Positions 24,062 to 32,834 are shown, counted from the first letter of the stretch. The stretch: DNA of 36,634 nt from Planctomycetota bacterium (GCA_016220035.1 JACRIO010000154.1:1-36634); one strand, 5' to 3'. Notes: a model not told the origin generated them from the sequence alone. A program made the numbers and translations.

Positions 24062-25252
24062 TCAGGTCGCGGAGAACCAGTGCTCGGGGGGACTCGTGAG
24101 GAACTCCTCGAGCGGCACTCCTCCCGATCCGACGAGCAAGGAGCGTGTGCCTGGATTGCGCTCGGCGAACGCTCCCATTCCACGATTCGATTTGCGTGGT
24201 CGCCCGCTCTTGACCTCGATCGCCACGTGCTGGTCGCCGCGGCTCATCACGAAGTCGACCTCGAGGTCGCGCTCCCGCCAATACGTGACCTCGATCGTGC
24301 TGCCGGCCGTGCCGTTGACGAGGTGCGCGCCGACCGCGGACTCGACGAGGCGTCCCCAGGCTTCGGGCTTGGCTCTCCAATCCGCCGGGGCATGCGGGCC
24401 CTGGGCCGTGATGAGCGCGTTGTTCAGCGCGAGCAGTTTCGGCGTCGAGGCTCGCGCGCGCACCTCGCTCACCGTGAATTTCGAGAGCGGCGTGACGAGA
24501 CCCGCGCCCGACAAGAGCTGGAGGTAGTGGGCGATCGTGCTGGCGTTACCCGCCTCCTGCAGTGTTCCGAGCATCTTGTTGTAGGAGAGCTCCTGCCCGG
24601 AGTACCTGCATGCGAGCGCGAACACCTGTCGAAGGAGCGCGGGCTTGTCGACGCGCACCATGAGCAGCACGTCGCGGCTCAGCGTGGTCTCGATCAGTGC
24701 ATCGCGGATGTAGCGCGCCCAGCGTTCGGGCTCGGGCACGAGCGCGGCAGCTCCCGGATAGCCCCCGAAGGCAAGGTACGTGTCGAGATCCCATCCGAAC
24801 TCCGCGCGCATCTCCTCGAACGTCCAGTGCGTGACGCGTAGGATTTCGAAACGCCCGGCGAGGCTCTCGCTCAACCCGGCTTGCACGAGCAGCGGCGCCG
24901 AACCGAGAAGCACCACCTTCAATGGGATCTTGTGACGCGCGTCCTCGTCCCAGAGGAGCTTGACGATCTCGGACCAGCCCGGGAGCTTCTGCACTTCGTC
25001 GAGGACGAGCACTGCGTTCGAGTGCTTTCTCGCGAGGGCGCGTCCGATCTCCCAGTGCTCTTGGATCCAGCCTTCCTCCCGCAAGCCTGGTGCATCCGCG
25101 GTGACGTAGTGGTGCGGAGCGCCGAGTCGTTCGAGCGCGGCGTGGGTCGCCGTCGTCTTCCCGACCTGGCGAGGCCCGAAGAGCACCTGGAGGAAGCGGC
25201 GCGGCTCCCGGAGCCGGGTGATCAACGTACCTTCGATCTGGCGGGCGATCAT
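24062..25252 (-). CDS. AAA ATPase with DUF4143 domain
   Basis: 396 aa from ATG 25252; the track uses a GTG three codons earlier. The P-loop is VLFGPRQVGKTTATHAAL near residue 25. Walker B is AVLVLDEVQKLPGW, with LKVVLLGSAPLL as the sensor region. The C-terminal DUF4143 part contains SGQELSYNKMLGTLQEAGNASTIAHYLQLL (winged-helix-like) and a nuclease-like core VDFVMSRGDQHVAIEVKSG (D...ExK pattern). These proteins are common, often scattered by transfer, and their function is poorly known. It converges with the giant lipoprotein gene (34 bp between stops). It has its own upstream region with the palindrome at 25269 in locally AT-richer DNA, suggesting an independent, possibly acquired unit. Confidence 0.88.
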   Translation of the reverse strand: MIARQIEGTLITRLREPRRFLQVLFGPRQVGKTTATHAALERLGAPHHYVTADAPGLREEGWIQEHWEIGRALARKHSNAVLVLDEVQKLPGWSEIVKLLWDEDARHKIPLKVVLLGSAPLLVQAGLSESLAGRFEILRVTHWTFEEMRAEFGWDLDTYLAFGGYPGAAALVPEPERWARYIRDALIETTLSRDVLLMVRVDKPALLRQVFALACRYSGQELSYNKMLGTLQEAGNASTIAHYLQLLSGAGLVTPLSKFTVSEVRARASTPKLLALNNALITAQGPHAPADWRAKPEAWGRLVESAVGAHLVNGTAGSTIEVTYWRERDLEVDFVMSRGDQHVAIEVKSGRPRKSNRGMGAFAERNPGTRSLLVGSGGVPLEEFLTSPPEHWFSAT

Positions 25253-25268
25253 GGGGCCCACACAGAAT

Positions 25269-25284
25269 GTTCAGTGTACTGAAC
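25269..25284. promoter_or_regulatory. Palindrome GTTCAGTGTACTGAAC upstream of the DUF4143 ATPase
   Basis: GTTCAGT and ACTGAAC are perfect 7-bp arms around GT; pairing continues partly outward (AA with TT). It sits 16 bp upstream of the ATPase start codon, in the only AT-rich stretch of this neighbourhood. Position suggests an operator or autoregulatory site. Confidence 0.55.
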
Positions 25285-25421
25285 GTTTTGTAGTGCCTTC
25301 TCCAAACCATTGAAATGAAACGGGTTCGGATCGGCGCTCACTTGCATGTCGACTGCTCCCACCCCCTCGTGCACCCCCAGGCCGCACGCCCGGGGAGTGG
25401 AGGACGGCCCCTGGAAGCACC

Positions 25422-27263
25422 TCAACGCGGCGCGTTCTGCAGTCGCGCCGCCGCGCGGCGGTGTTCCTCCGCGCACGCCGGGTCGCGTAGCTCCACGCAA
25501 AGCTCGGCGAGGAACGCGTGCAGGTCGCCGCGCGCCGGGGCGATCACGAGCGCCGCCTCGACCTCGCGGCGCGCGCCGACGAGGTCCTGCTTCCCGATCA
25601 AAGCGCGTGCGATGAACGCGTGCGTGTCGGGGTCGTTCGGGTCCTGCGCGAGCGCCTCGCGGAAGAGCGCGATGCCCTCGTCGTAGCGGCCTTGCGCGCA
25701 GAGCATGCCGGCGAGGTTCTCGCGCGTCTCGCGGGAGCCGGGCGCGAGCTCCAGTGCTTCACGGAACGCGCGCTCGGCGACGTCGAGCTGGTTCTCGGCG
25801 GCGGCGCGCGTTCCGCGCTGGAAGAGCTCGTCCGCGCGTCGGGCGCGGAGCTCCGCCTCGCCATGACCGAGCTGCGTCGCGTGCTGCTCGACGACCTTGT
25901 CGACGTGCACCCACGCGCGCCACGCCACGACGCCCGCGAGCGGCACGAGCACGAGGCCGAACACGAGGCCGGGCGCCTGCAGCGCGCCGTTCGCGCGCAG
26001 CGGCAGCTTCTGGACGAGCACGTTGGGTCGAAGGAGCATCCGCACGCCCTGCACGGCGGCGTAGGCGAACATCGCCGACAGCGCGAGCGCGAACAGGAAC
26101 GGGAAGTCGATCGCCGCGGCCCCCGGCAGTCCGACGGGGATGTGCTGGTCGCGGATGCCGAAGAGCGCCACGAGGAACACGAGCGCGAGCAGTGTCTCCT
26201 CGCCGAGCGAGTACTCGCTCCTCCGTTGCTGCTTGCCGCGGAACGGCAGCGCCACGAGGAGCGAGATGGCCGTGAGCGCGAGCACGAGCTTCCACTCGAA
26301 GTCGCTGCGGCCCGTGTTCGACGCGAGGAACGCCGCCTGCGCGAAGAGGAAGAACACCGCGAGCACGAAGAAGCGCGCGAGCGGTCCGCGCTCCGCCGGT
26401 TTCGTCGGCGCGACCGCCGTCCGCCGCCGCGCGAACAACGCCGGCGCGCCGAGGCCGACGTAGAGCGCATTCGTCGGGCACACGCTGACGCAGTCCATGC
26501 ACTTCATGCAGCTCGGATCGACGACCGCCTTCCAGTCGCGCACCTCCTCGTGCACCTTGACGTTCGACGTGCAGACCGCCGTGCAGTGTCCGCACCCGTG
26601 GCACGCATCCGTCACGCGGATGCGCGCGGGCGCGAGCTGATCCACGACGCCGAAGATGCCGCCGTACGGACACGCGTAGGAGCAAAAGCCCTTCGCGCCG
26701 AGGAACCACACGATCCAGCCGCCGGCGAGGAGCAACGTGAGCAACGCGGTGAGCCAGTTCGGAAACGTCGCCCAGAAGCTCACCGTCGTGAGCTGCACCG
26801 AGGGTTCCTCGAGCCCGATGCCCTGCAGGAGCCGGAACACGATCGGCGTGAGGAACATGTAGACGCACGCGAGCCACGGCACCCACCCGAGCACGCCGAG
26901 GTCGACGTGCCGCGCGCGGATCCCGACCTTCTTCAACAGCCACGACGCCCCGTCCTGCACCGCGACGATGTGGCACGCCCAGCCGCACACCCAGCGTCCG
27001 AACACGAGCGTGCTCAGGATCGCCGCCGCGAAGAAGAGGAACCCGGGGTTGATCACGCCCTCCTTCGCGAAGGCCATGCTCTCGGAGGGTTCGATGGGCG
27101 CGATCGTCGTCCCCTGGACGAGCCACTGCACGAGGTGCGCGACGATCGCGAGGTTCACGACCACGAGCACGAGCGCACGCCACTTCCCCACGCGCGACTT
27201 CCGGATGCGCGTCCCGGGTTGGAGCTCCCGCTCGGTCGCGGGTGTGTTGCACTCGGTCTTCAT
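25422..27263 (-). CDS. Membrane polyferredoxin (NapH/NosR-like 4Fe-4S protein) with C-terminal TPRs
   Basis: 613 aa from ATG 27263. Multiple membrane spans (LVLVVVNLAIVAHLVQWLV, PGFLFFAAAILSTLVFGRWV, LTALLTLLLAGGWIVWFLG and three or more after residue 290). Cys motifs: CGWAC at 93-97, CSYACP at 194-199, then two ferredoxin clusters CHGCGHCTAVC (221-231) and CMKCMDCVSVCP (252-262), each able to bind a 4Fe-4S centre. This order matches NapH/NosR/YccM-type proteins that pass electrons from the quinone pool. After about 470 come TPR units (RAFREALELAPGSRETRENLAGML, FREALAQDPNDPDTHAFIARAL), not standard for the family. No nitrate, N2O or cytochrome oxidase genes are adjacent, so the electron acceptor is unknown. 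Confidence 0.88.
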   Translation of the reverse strand: MKTECNTPATERELQPGTRIRKSRVGKWRALVLVVVNLAIVAHLVQWLVQGTTIAPIEPSESMAFAKEGVINPGFLFFAAAILSTLVFGRWVCGWACHIVAVQDGASWLLKKVGIRARHVDLGVLGWVPWLACVYMFLTPIVFRLLQGIGLEEPSVQLTTVSFWATFPNWLTALLTLLLAGGWIVWFLGAKGFCSYACPYGGIFGVVDQLAPARIRVTDACHGCGHCTAVCTSNVKVHEEVRDWKAVVDPSCMKCMDCVSVCPTNALYVGLGAPALFARRRTAVAPTKPAERGPLARFFVLAVFFLFAQAAFLASNTGRSDFEWKLVLALTAISLLVALPFRGKQQRRSEYSLGEETLLALVFLVALFGIRDQHIPVGLPGAAAIDFPFLFALALSAMFAYAAVQGVRMLLRPNVLVQKLPLRANGALQAPGLVFGLVLVPLAGVVAWRAWVHVDKVVEQHATQLGHGEAELRARRADELFQRGTRAAAENQLDVAERAFREALELAPGSRETRENLAGMLCAQGRYDEGIALFREALAQDPNDPDTHAFIARALIGKQDLVGARREVEAALVIAPARGDLHAFLAELCVELRDPACAEEHRRAAARLQNAPR

Positions 27264-27344
27264 CTCGGTCGGGGCCCCATGGCTCGACGGCGCATCGTAG
27301 CCTCCCGCCGCGGGCCGCCGATGCCGCGCGCGCCCACGAAAACA

Positions 27345-27372
27345 GCCCGGCGCCGCTTGCGCGACGCCGGGC
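27345..27372 (-). terminator. Rho-independent-type terminator of the LDAL-repeat/CPCGN gene
   Basis: GCCCGGCG pairs with CGCCGGGC (8 bp, 12-nt loop). Read on the minus strand, the hairpin is followed directly by TGTTTTCG, a short T-rich tail, and begins 37 nt after the stop at 27409. Confidence 0.7.
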
Positions 27373-27408
27373 CTCGAGATCCGGTTACAGGTTCCGCGCC
27401 GGGTCAGG

Positions 27409-29145
27409 TCACGGAGCCCACACGATCACGATTCCATTGGTGCGGTTGCTCGTCGCCGGCGGGCAGAAGACGGCGGCCGCGTTGCGGTAGAAAGTCTGGT
27501 AGTAGCGCGTCGCGCCGGCCGCGGGGATGAGCCCCTTGACCGAGACGATCGGATCGGCGCCGGTCGGGTAGGCCGACGTGTTGGCGACGATCGCCTTCGT
27601 GCCGAGGCGGATCACCGGCCCGCCGACGCAACCGATGCCGTCGTCGACGACCACCGCGGGGATCGAGGTGGCGCCCTGGAAGAACACGCAGGTGGCACCG
27701 GTCATGTTCGACGCGAGGAGGCTGACCGAGTCGCCCGTGACGCTCGCGACGCCGGTCGCGGTGAGCGCGCCGCCCGCTGCGAAGGCCGAGTTCGCGCAGC
27801 CGTTGCCGTTCGCGCCGACGTTGCCGCAGGGGCAGGGGATGAGCGTGCCGTCGCCGTGGCAGAAGCCGATCGACGTGGCCGGCGGACGGCGCGTGTCGAG
27901 CGCGTCGAGGTCGTCACCCATCGGGTTCAAGCCCATGCGCATCGTCGCGAGGCCGAGGTACTCCGCCGGGATGAAGATTTGCGGCGGCATGCCGGCCACC
28001 GCGGGCGGGATGAGCACGTCGCCCGCTTCGATCGGCGCGGCGATCGGACCGCTCGCGATCATGCCGATGACCGCCGAGCCGCGGCGCACCGAGAAGAGCA
28101 GCATGTCGAACGCGCCCGGGCCCCACGCGTAGGCGCCGGGTGAAGGCTGATAGCCGGGCATGCCGTTCTCGAAGATCGCGAGCGCGTCGAGGTCGTCGCG
28201 ACCCGGACCCGCGAGGTCGCGGCCGAGCAAGGCGGGCGGCGCGTAGACGATCGGCGGACCGCCGGCGACCTGCTGGAGCACCGCTCCGGGCAGGAAACCA
28301 TTCGCCATCGCGGTGCCGAGGCCGGGCGTGCACGGATTCGGCACGACGCCGTCGAGCGAGAAGAACATGCCGCCGACGACGGGTACCGGGCCGACGTCGA
28401 GGTCGAGCGCGTCGAGGTTGTCGCCCGGGCGCGGGGCCGGTGCCGCCACGGGGACGGCCGGTGTCGGCTCGATGATGCCGACGCCGGGGTAGTGGGCGAA
28501 GGTCGGGCTGACGAGACCGTTGCCGTCGACGAGGCCGAGGTTGCCCGGGACCATGGCGGCCGGGATCGGGAAGGCCATCGGGTAGGGCGGGATGGTGAGC
28601 GCTTCGAAGACGTCCGCGGCCGCTTCACCCGGGCCGAATTCGCTCGCGACCGTGCCCGTGCTCGGCGCAAGCGGGCCGCCGGGGATGCCGACGGAGCATT
28701 CGTCGACGGAGAAGACGTAGAACCCGGCGGGCATCTGGCCCGGCGTGGGGAACGGGTCGAAGCCCATCGAGATCGCGTCGAGTTCGCGCGGACAGGCGGC
28801 GCCGGGAGGCGCGCCGATGCAGCCGCCGATCGAGGGCACGCCGAGGCCGCCGGGGCCGCCCATGATGATCAGATCGGGCGGGGGCAGCGGGCCGTAGGCC
28901 GGGCCGTCGATGGCACAGGGAGCACCGGGGAAAACGGAGAGCACGTCGCCCGGACCCAGCGGGGGCAGGCCGCAGGGCGAGGGCATCCCGTTGGTGGGGC
29001 CGCGGTAGTCGACGGAGAACAGGATCTGGGCCTGAGCGTCGCGGGCGAGCACGCCGAGGGCGGCGGCGACCATGGCGACGGGGAGCACACGGCGAGCGAC
29101 GCGCCGCGCGGGGGAGGGAACGGACAAGTGAGGGGTCTGGACCAT
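27409..29145 (-). CDS. Secreted protein with LDAL repeats and C-terminal CPCGN domain
   Basis: 578 aa. ATG 29145 is chosen inside the longer track ORF because MVQTPHLS is followed by RRVLPVAMVAAALGVLARDAQAQ, a signal peptide; upstream codons look non-coding. The body is Gly/Pro-rich and internally repetitive. FSVD-type strands (ILFSVDYRG, YVFSVDECS, MFFSLDGVV, MLLFSVRRG) alternate with ELDAISMGFD, DNLDALDLD, DDLDALAIF and DDLDALDTR, giving about four units. The CPCGN module occupies the last 150 residues or so (CHGDGTLIPCPCGNVGANGNGC, DDGIGC, TRYYQTFYRNAAAVFCPPATSNRTNGI, ending IVWAP). No known enzyme domain is seen in the repeats. Extracellular or cell-surface, function unknown. A terminator follows at 27345. 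Confidence 0.83.
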   Translation of the reverse strand: MVQTPHLSVPSPARRVARRVLPVAMVAAALGVLARDAQAQILFSVDYRGPTNGMPSPCGLPPLGPGDVLSVFPGAPCAIDGPAYGPLPPPDLIIMGGPGGLGVPSIGGCIGAPPGAACPRELDAISMGFDPFPTPGQMPAGFYVFSVDECSVGIPGGPLAPSTGTVASEFGPGEAAADVFEALTIPPYPMAFPIPAAMVPGNLGLVDGNGLVSPTFAHYPGVGIIEPTPAVPVAAPAPRPGDNLDALDLDVGPVPVVGGMFFSLDGVVPNPCTPGLGTAMANGFLPGAVLQQVAGGPPIVYAPPALLGRDLAGPGRDDLDALAIFENGMPGYQPSPGAYAWGPGAFDMLLFSVRRGSAVIGMIASGPIAAPIEAGDVLIPPAVAGMPPQIFIPAEYLGLATMRMGLNPMGDDLDALDTRRPPATSIGFCHGDGTLIPCPCGNVGANGNGCANSAFAAGGALTATGVASVTGDSVSLLASNMTGATCVFFQGATSIPAVVVDDGIGCVGGPVIRLGTKAIVANTSAYPTGADPIVSVKGLIPAAGATRYYQTFYRNAAAVFCPPATSNRTNGIVIVWAP

Positions 29146-29545
29146 GTTGGATCTCTTCTCTCCCCGCTCGCACCGGCCTCCATGACACGGTTGCGGTGGG
29201 GAGCTCATGGGAGAGGTGAGCCCTGGCCCGGCACGTGGAAAGGAAAGTCGAGAAAGCTGTCCGGTGACGGCGCATGCCTGTCCCGTTGGAACCTGGCCCC
29301 GTTCGCTGGCACGGAGCTCCCGGAGGGGGATGGTCGGCCGCCGAACCTTGGGATCGACGCCGCAGTAGGGCCCTGGGCTCACCCTGCCAGCGAAGGGTGC
29401 CGGCGTAGGTAGGCGTGAGCGCCAGGTCCCTGGCATGGGACTCCCCGAGGGCGGTCCGGGGAAGATGCCGACGCCCCCCTTCCTGACCCCAAGCAACCGG
29501 AGTAGGGTCGATCTCGGTGGGGAGCCTTTTCCCCACGAGATTCCT
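29146..29545. other. Intergenic region between divergent secreted-protein genes, no gene seen
   Basis: About 400 bp between the minus-strand start at 29145 and the signal-peptide leader at 29546. ORFs crossing it are low-complexity and antisense or out of frame. Small inverted repeats occur (GCCAGG-tc-CCTGGC near 29420; CGCTGGC/GCCAGCG about 80 bp apart). It should hold promoters for both directions, but I cannot place them. Confidence 0.5.
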
Positions 29546-29548
29546 CTG
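29534..29548 (+). promoter_or_regulatory. Variant of the CPCGN-gene leader with CTG in place of ATG
   Basis: CACGAGATTCCTCTG aligns base for base with CACGAGATCCCCATG, differing at three positions, one of which converts ATG to CTG. It immediately precedes a signal-peptide-like reading frame (LPRRLLVILSLSL). Confidence 0.5.
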
Positions 29549-29669
29549 CCCCGGAGGCTGCTCGTGATTCTCTCTCTCTCTCTCTCTCTCTGCAGCTCTG
29601 CAGGCTCCGCCGACGCAACAGGTCTTCGACAACCTCGTCGCGAGCTACCCTTGGGGGCCGCAGCTGTGC
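29546..29669 (+). other. Out-of-frame signal-peptide leader of the 29670-32825 gene
   Basis: From CTG 29546, frame 2 reads LPRRLLVILSLSLSLCSSAGSADA, a signal-peptide-like sequence homologous in position to MRRALTVLLFF of the 4724 gene. The main protein's frame is open back to TGA 29565-29567 and reads SLSLSAALQAPPTQQVFDN, then VASYPWGPQLC, before Met 29670. That is the expected cleavage region and mature N-terminus. The two halves are joined only if the (TC) tract gains one unit (+2) or loses two (-4). Confidence 0.6.
29569..29591 (+). repeat. (TC)11 dinucleotide tract
   Basis: Eleven uninterrupted TC units plus one T, lying in the hydrophobic core of the predicted signal peptide. It is the only long simple dinucleotide repeat I saw in the window. 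Length changes here would switch the frame of the downstream gene. Confidence 0.9.
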
Positions 29670-32600
29670 ATGGCGGTCAGTGACGACGACACCCGCGCGT
29701 TCGTCGCCGCAGGCGCCGCAATCACGGTGCTCGACACGCAGATCGTCGAGGAGAACGTCCGACCCCAGGTGATCCACCGGCTCGAGCTCCCCGACTGCCA
29801 ACCCGTGTCCATGCTCTTTCACCATCCGGCAGGCACGATCCAACGGCGTCTCTACATCGCCGGTGGGACCACCGGCCTCTGGGAGGTCCCGATCTGCGCC
29901 TCGCTCTTCGCCAGCCCGCCTATCGAGTGCGCATCCTCTTTCTACGGGAGCCCCTACAACGCACCGCGACTCGTCGAAGAAATCGTCTCGAGCCAGCACC
30001 ACCGCAAGCGCTGCGTCGACGTGTGCGTCGTCGAAGGCAACTCGGCCGCAGGCGTGCCGCTGCTCTTCGCCCTTTTCGCGGCGCTCGCCGAGGGACCGTT
30101 CCCCGCCACCGAGCTGCACGCCTACGAGATCCTCCCCACGGGGAACACGGTCCAGCTACCCAACGGCCAGTACGTCCCGAACGACACCGTGCCCTATGGC
30201 GTGCCGTTGTCCTTCGGAACGGGATTGCAGGGGCCCTACAGCAAGTTCGCGTCGGGCACGGCCCTCGCGTCGGATCCGGGCGATCCCGATCATCTCTACG
30301 TGGCCTTGGGCAAGGGTGGGCTCGTTCGCGTGACGATCGGTGCGGGCGGCGCGCTTTCCGCAGATAGTCTCCCCCGTCCGGCATGCCCGAACCCGCAGCG
30401 CTGCCCGTGCGCGCCGAGCACGACCAACTGCGCTTCGCCCGGCGAGTCCGTGCGCGACCTGGCTGTGGCAAGGACGCCGACGCGCGCCTTCCTGTACGCC
30501 GCTTTCGAGTACAACGGCCTCGTCGAATACGACATTCTGCAGCAGCAAGCACCCTCCGGCTGGCTCTATGCCACCCTTCCTGGAGGGTCCCAGCCTCTAG
30601 GTTATTCCGAACGAGTCACGGCGATGACGGACGGGGGCCAGACCGTGTTCATCGCTCTCGCGAACCAGGGATCCTCCTACGTCTTGCCATACAGTCGCGC
30701 TCCATTTCGGAACACAGGCCTATGGTCAGACTTGTGCGTGGCCTCGGGAGTGCTGGATCAAAACTACGACACTGCGCTCGCCCAGGGTGGCAATGACGGC
30801 GCACGAACCCAGTATTCCGGAGCCAACACCGTGTATTGGTTCGATCGTGATGCCTTGGATGCTACGTTTCGCCCCACCCAGAGAATGGCCCATGATTACG
30901 ATCCCCTGTGGGGGACGCTGTACATGCACCGAGCAGGTGAGTGCGACTTCCGCCTCTACGAGTGCACGGACCACGGCGGAACTATCGTTCGTCAACTGCA
31001 CATTCCAGAGCAAATCGGCGCCTTCGACCCAAATGACCATCTTGGAAGCTACGTTCCAGAACCGGACACGTGGAATGTCTCCGCAGCCCATCTAGACCGG
31101 GTGTTCTCCGCTTCGGACGGGGTCGTGTCCCTGGTCAACCCGGGCCTTCTGTTCTTCGGGCTCGATGGACCAAGCGTCAAAGCCGAACCGGAGGCGAGCA
31201 TGTTCTTCATCACCCCACCGCCCAACGAAGACGTGCTGCCTGTCGTGGGCACATTGGGTACCGCGAGCCCCGTACCGACGATTCAGCCGAACGGTATTTC
31301 ACCGACAGGGTATGAAGACCCTCCGAATCCGTTCGTAGGCTCCCTACTGAACGCAGCTCATTGGATCGACCCCAATGATCCACTGCGAGAGTGGTTCATT
31401 CCAGGGGATCGTGTCTTACAGAAGTTCCTGCCGATACCTTGGCCGAGTTCCGCAGTGCCGGCCGGCAACTGTGCTGACCCGAGCGTGGTTGCCTGGCAAC
31501 TGGCACCGATACCTGGATCGCTTCGCTCGAGGATCGGCTGGCGCCCGACCTCCATGCGGCGGCTCACGCTACCTTCAACTCAGCCCGTGCCGACTGCAGC
31601 AGACCTCGCGCCCAATCTGAAGTGGTCGCAGGTCGTGAGTCCAACCTTCGTTCAGACTGACCGATCCGCCACGTCGCCGTACATCTCGTCCGACGTTGTG
31701 TTCGGGGCGAACGGCCAGCCAGTGCTCGTGGTCGGTGTCCGAGGAGGGACGGACCTCGGGTTGAAGCTGTTCATGGCCACCGAGTTCATGTCGATCCTGG
31801 ACGGCAGTGTATGCGGTCAACCTGCTCCGGCGGGAGTGGGCACCGCGGGAATCGGGGAGGCATTCACTCAGGGCACGAGTCTTGGAACGTCACCCGGTCC
31901 TCCTTTCGGTGGGGCATTCCCTGAGTTCCGCGAAGCGGTCACGCACTTCGAACTCGAAGGACCTGGGCCGGGGCTTGCACCTTGTGTTCAATACTCCAAG
32001 TGCGACAGTCTGGGATTCCCAGCCTCCCCTGTTGCACGTCGAAACTCTCGTTGTGCCGTTTTCACAGCCACAGATCTCGCCGGAGCCGGTCGTCGGGCGT
32101 GCATCGTGGCTTCGGGATTCATCGTGACGCCGACCGATCCTCCTCCTAGTAGTCCTCCTCAGAGTGTGTCCTGCCAATGGAGCCCGTACTACGGTCGAGC
32201 TCTCCTCTCAATCTACGACCTCGAGGATGCCGCTGCCTACGCCGAGAATCCCGTTGCAGGCATTCCCTTGCCCGAGCCCCAGCTCCTTCGAGTCTGTGTT
32301 GGTCCCCCGGTCACGACTGAGGGCGAGACGCACGCCTGGGCCGTGTGCGTCAAGGACTACCCCGGCACGGCAGGAGCACCCGACCGTCGCTACGCCTTCG
32401 TGGGAGATCTCCTGGGCAAGCTCCTCGTCTACGACATCAGCGGCGGGGCGGCCGGCAGCAACAAGCTCTACCCGCCGGCGGATTCGGCATTCCCGTACTT
32501 GCCCGCTGGGCCTCCATTCCCCGTGAACAGTCCCCCGCTTCTCGAACCCGTGGTGACGTTGCCTTTCCCGAAGGACGCCGACGATGGTCTGGGCGTGAAC

Positions 32601-32825
32601 TGCGTGGATCTCGAGCTCGATTATGCGAACAACATCCTCTACTGCGCGACTGGGCGCAGCGGTGTGGCCATCGTCGACGTCAGCAACCCGCTGAACCCGT
32701 CGCACATCGCGACGCTCGACACCCCCGGCATGGCCATCGGGCTCACGACGTGGACCACGGCCGGGAGCCAGCGCAGGCTGCTGGTTGGTGATTCGTTGTG
32801 TGGATTGCGCGTGTACAGCTACTGA
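29670..32825 (+). CDS. Large propeller-like secreted protein, frame-separated from its signal peptide
   Basis: 1051 aa from the first ATG in the main frame (29670). This start is probably artificial: sensible protein sequence continues upstream to the (TC)11 tract and the signal peptide is in another frame. The body has repeated strand-rich segments (MAVSDDDTRAFVAAGAAITVLDTQ, RRLYIAGGTTGLWEVPICA, YVALGKGGLVRVTIGAGG, SGVAIVDVSNPLNPSHIATL, RLLVGDSLCGLRVYSY) resembling LVIVD/YncE-type propellers at both ends. Several Cys pairs suggest disulfides. There is no CPCGN module; the next gene, 9 bp downstream, has one, so the two may work together. From about 30.6 kb codon use is less G/C-ending than at the gene start. 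Extracellular binding is inferred; with the frame as given it may be unexpressed or unexported. Confidence 0.7.
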   Translation: MAVSDDDTRAFVAAGAAITVLDTQIVEENVRPQVIHRLELPDCQPVSMLFHHPAGTIQRRLYIAGGTTGLWEVPICASLFASPPIECASSFYGSPYNAPRLVEEIVSSQHHRKRCVDVCVVEGNSAAGVPLLFALFAALAEGPFPATELHAYEILPTGNTVQLPNGQYVPNDTVPYGVPLSFGTGLQGPYSKFASGTALASDPGDPDHLYVALGKGGLVRVTIGAGGALSADSLPRPACPNPQRCPCAPSTTNCASPGESVRDLAVARTPTRAFLYAAFEYNGLVEYDILQQQAPSGWLYATLPGGSQPLGYSERVTAMTDGGQTVFIALANQGSSYVLPYSRAPFRNTGLWSDLCVASGVLDQNYDTALAQGGNDGARTQYSGANTVYWFDRDALDATFRPTQRMAHDYDPLWGTLYMHRAGECDFRLYECTDHGGTIVRQLHIPEQIGAFDPNDHLGSYVPEPDTWNVSAAHLDRVFSASDGVVSLVNPGLLFFGLDGPSVKAEPEASMFFITPPPNEDVLPVVGTLGTASPVPTIQPNGISPTGYEDPPNPFVGSLLNAAHWIDPNDPLREWFIPGDRVLQKFLPIPWPSSAVPAGNCADPSVVAWQLAPIPGSLRSRIGWRPTSMRRLTLPSTQPVPTAADLAPNLKWSQVVSPTFVQTDRSATSPYISSDVVFGANGQPVLVVGVRGGTDLGLKLFMATEFMSILDGSVCGQPAPAGVGTAGIGEAFTQGTSLGTSPGPPFGGAFPEFREAVTHFELEGPGPGLAPCVQYSKCDSLGFPASPVARRNSRCAVFTATDLAGAGRRACIVASGFIVTPTDPPPSSPPQSVSCQWSPYYGRALLSIYDLEDAAAYAENPVAGIPLPEPQLLRVCVGPPVTTEGETHAWAVCVKDYPGTAGAPDRRYAFVGDLLGKLLVYDISGGAAGSNKLYPPADSAFPYLPAGPPFPVNSPPLLEPVVTLPFPKDADDGLGVNCVDLELDYANNILYCATGRSGVAIVDVSNPLNPSHIATLDTPGMAIGLTTWTTAGSQRRLLVGDSLCGLRVYSY

Positions 32826-32834
32826 GGTGCCGTC

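Noticed and set aside
25518-27530. 670-aa ORF on the plus strand
   Set aside because: It is antisense to the 4Fe-4S/TPR gene, which has clear cysteine motifs and membrane spans.
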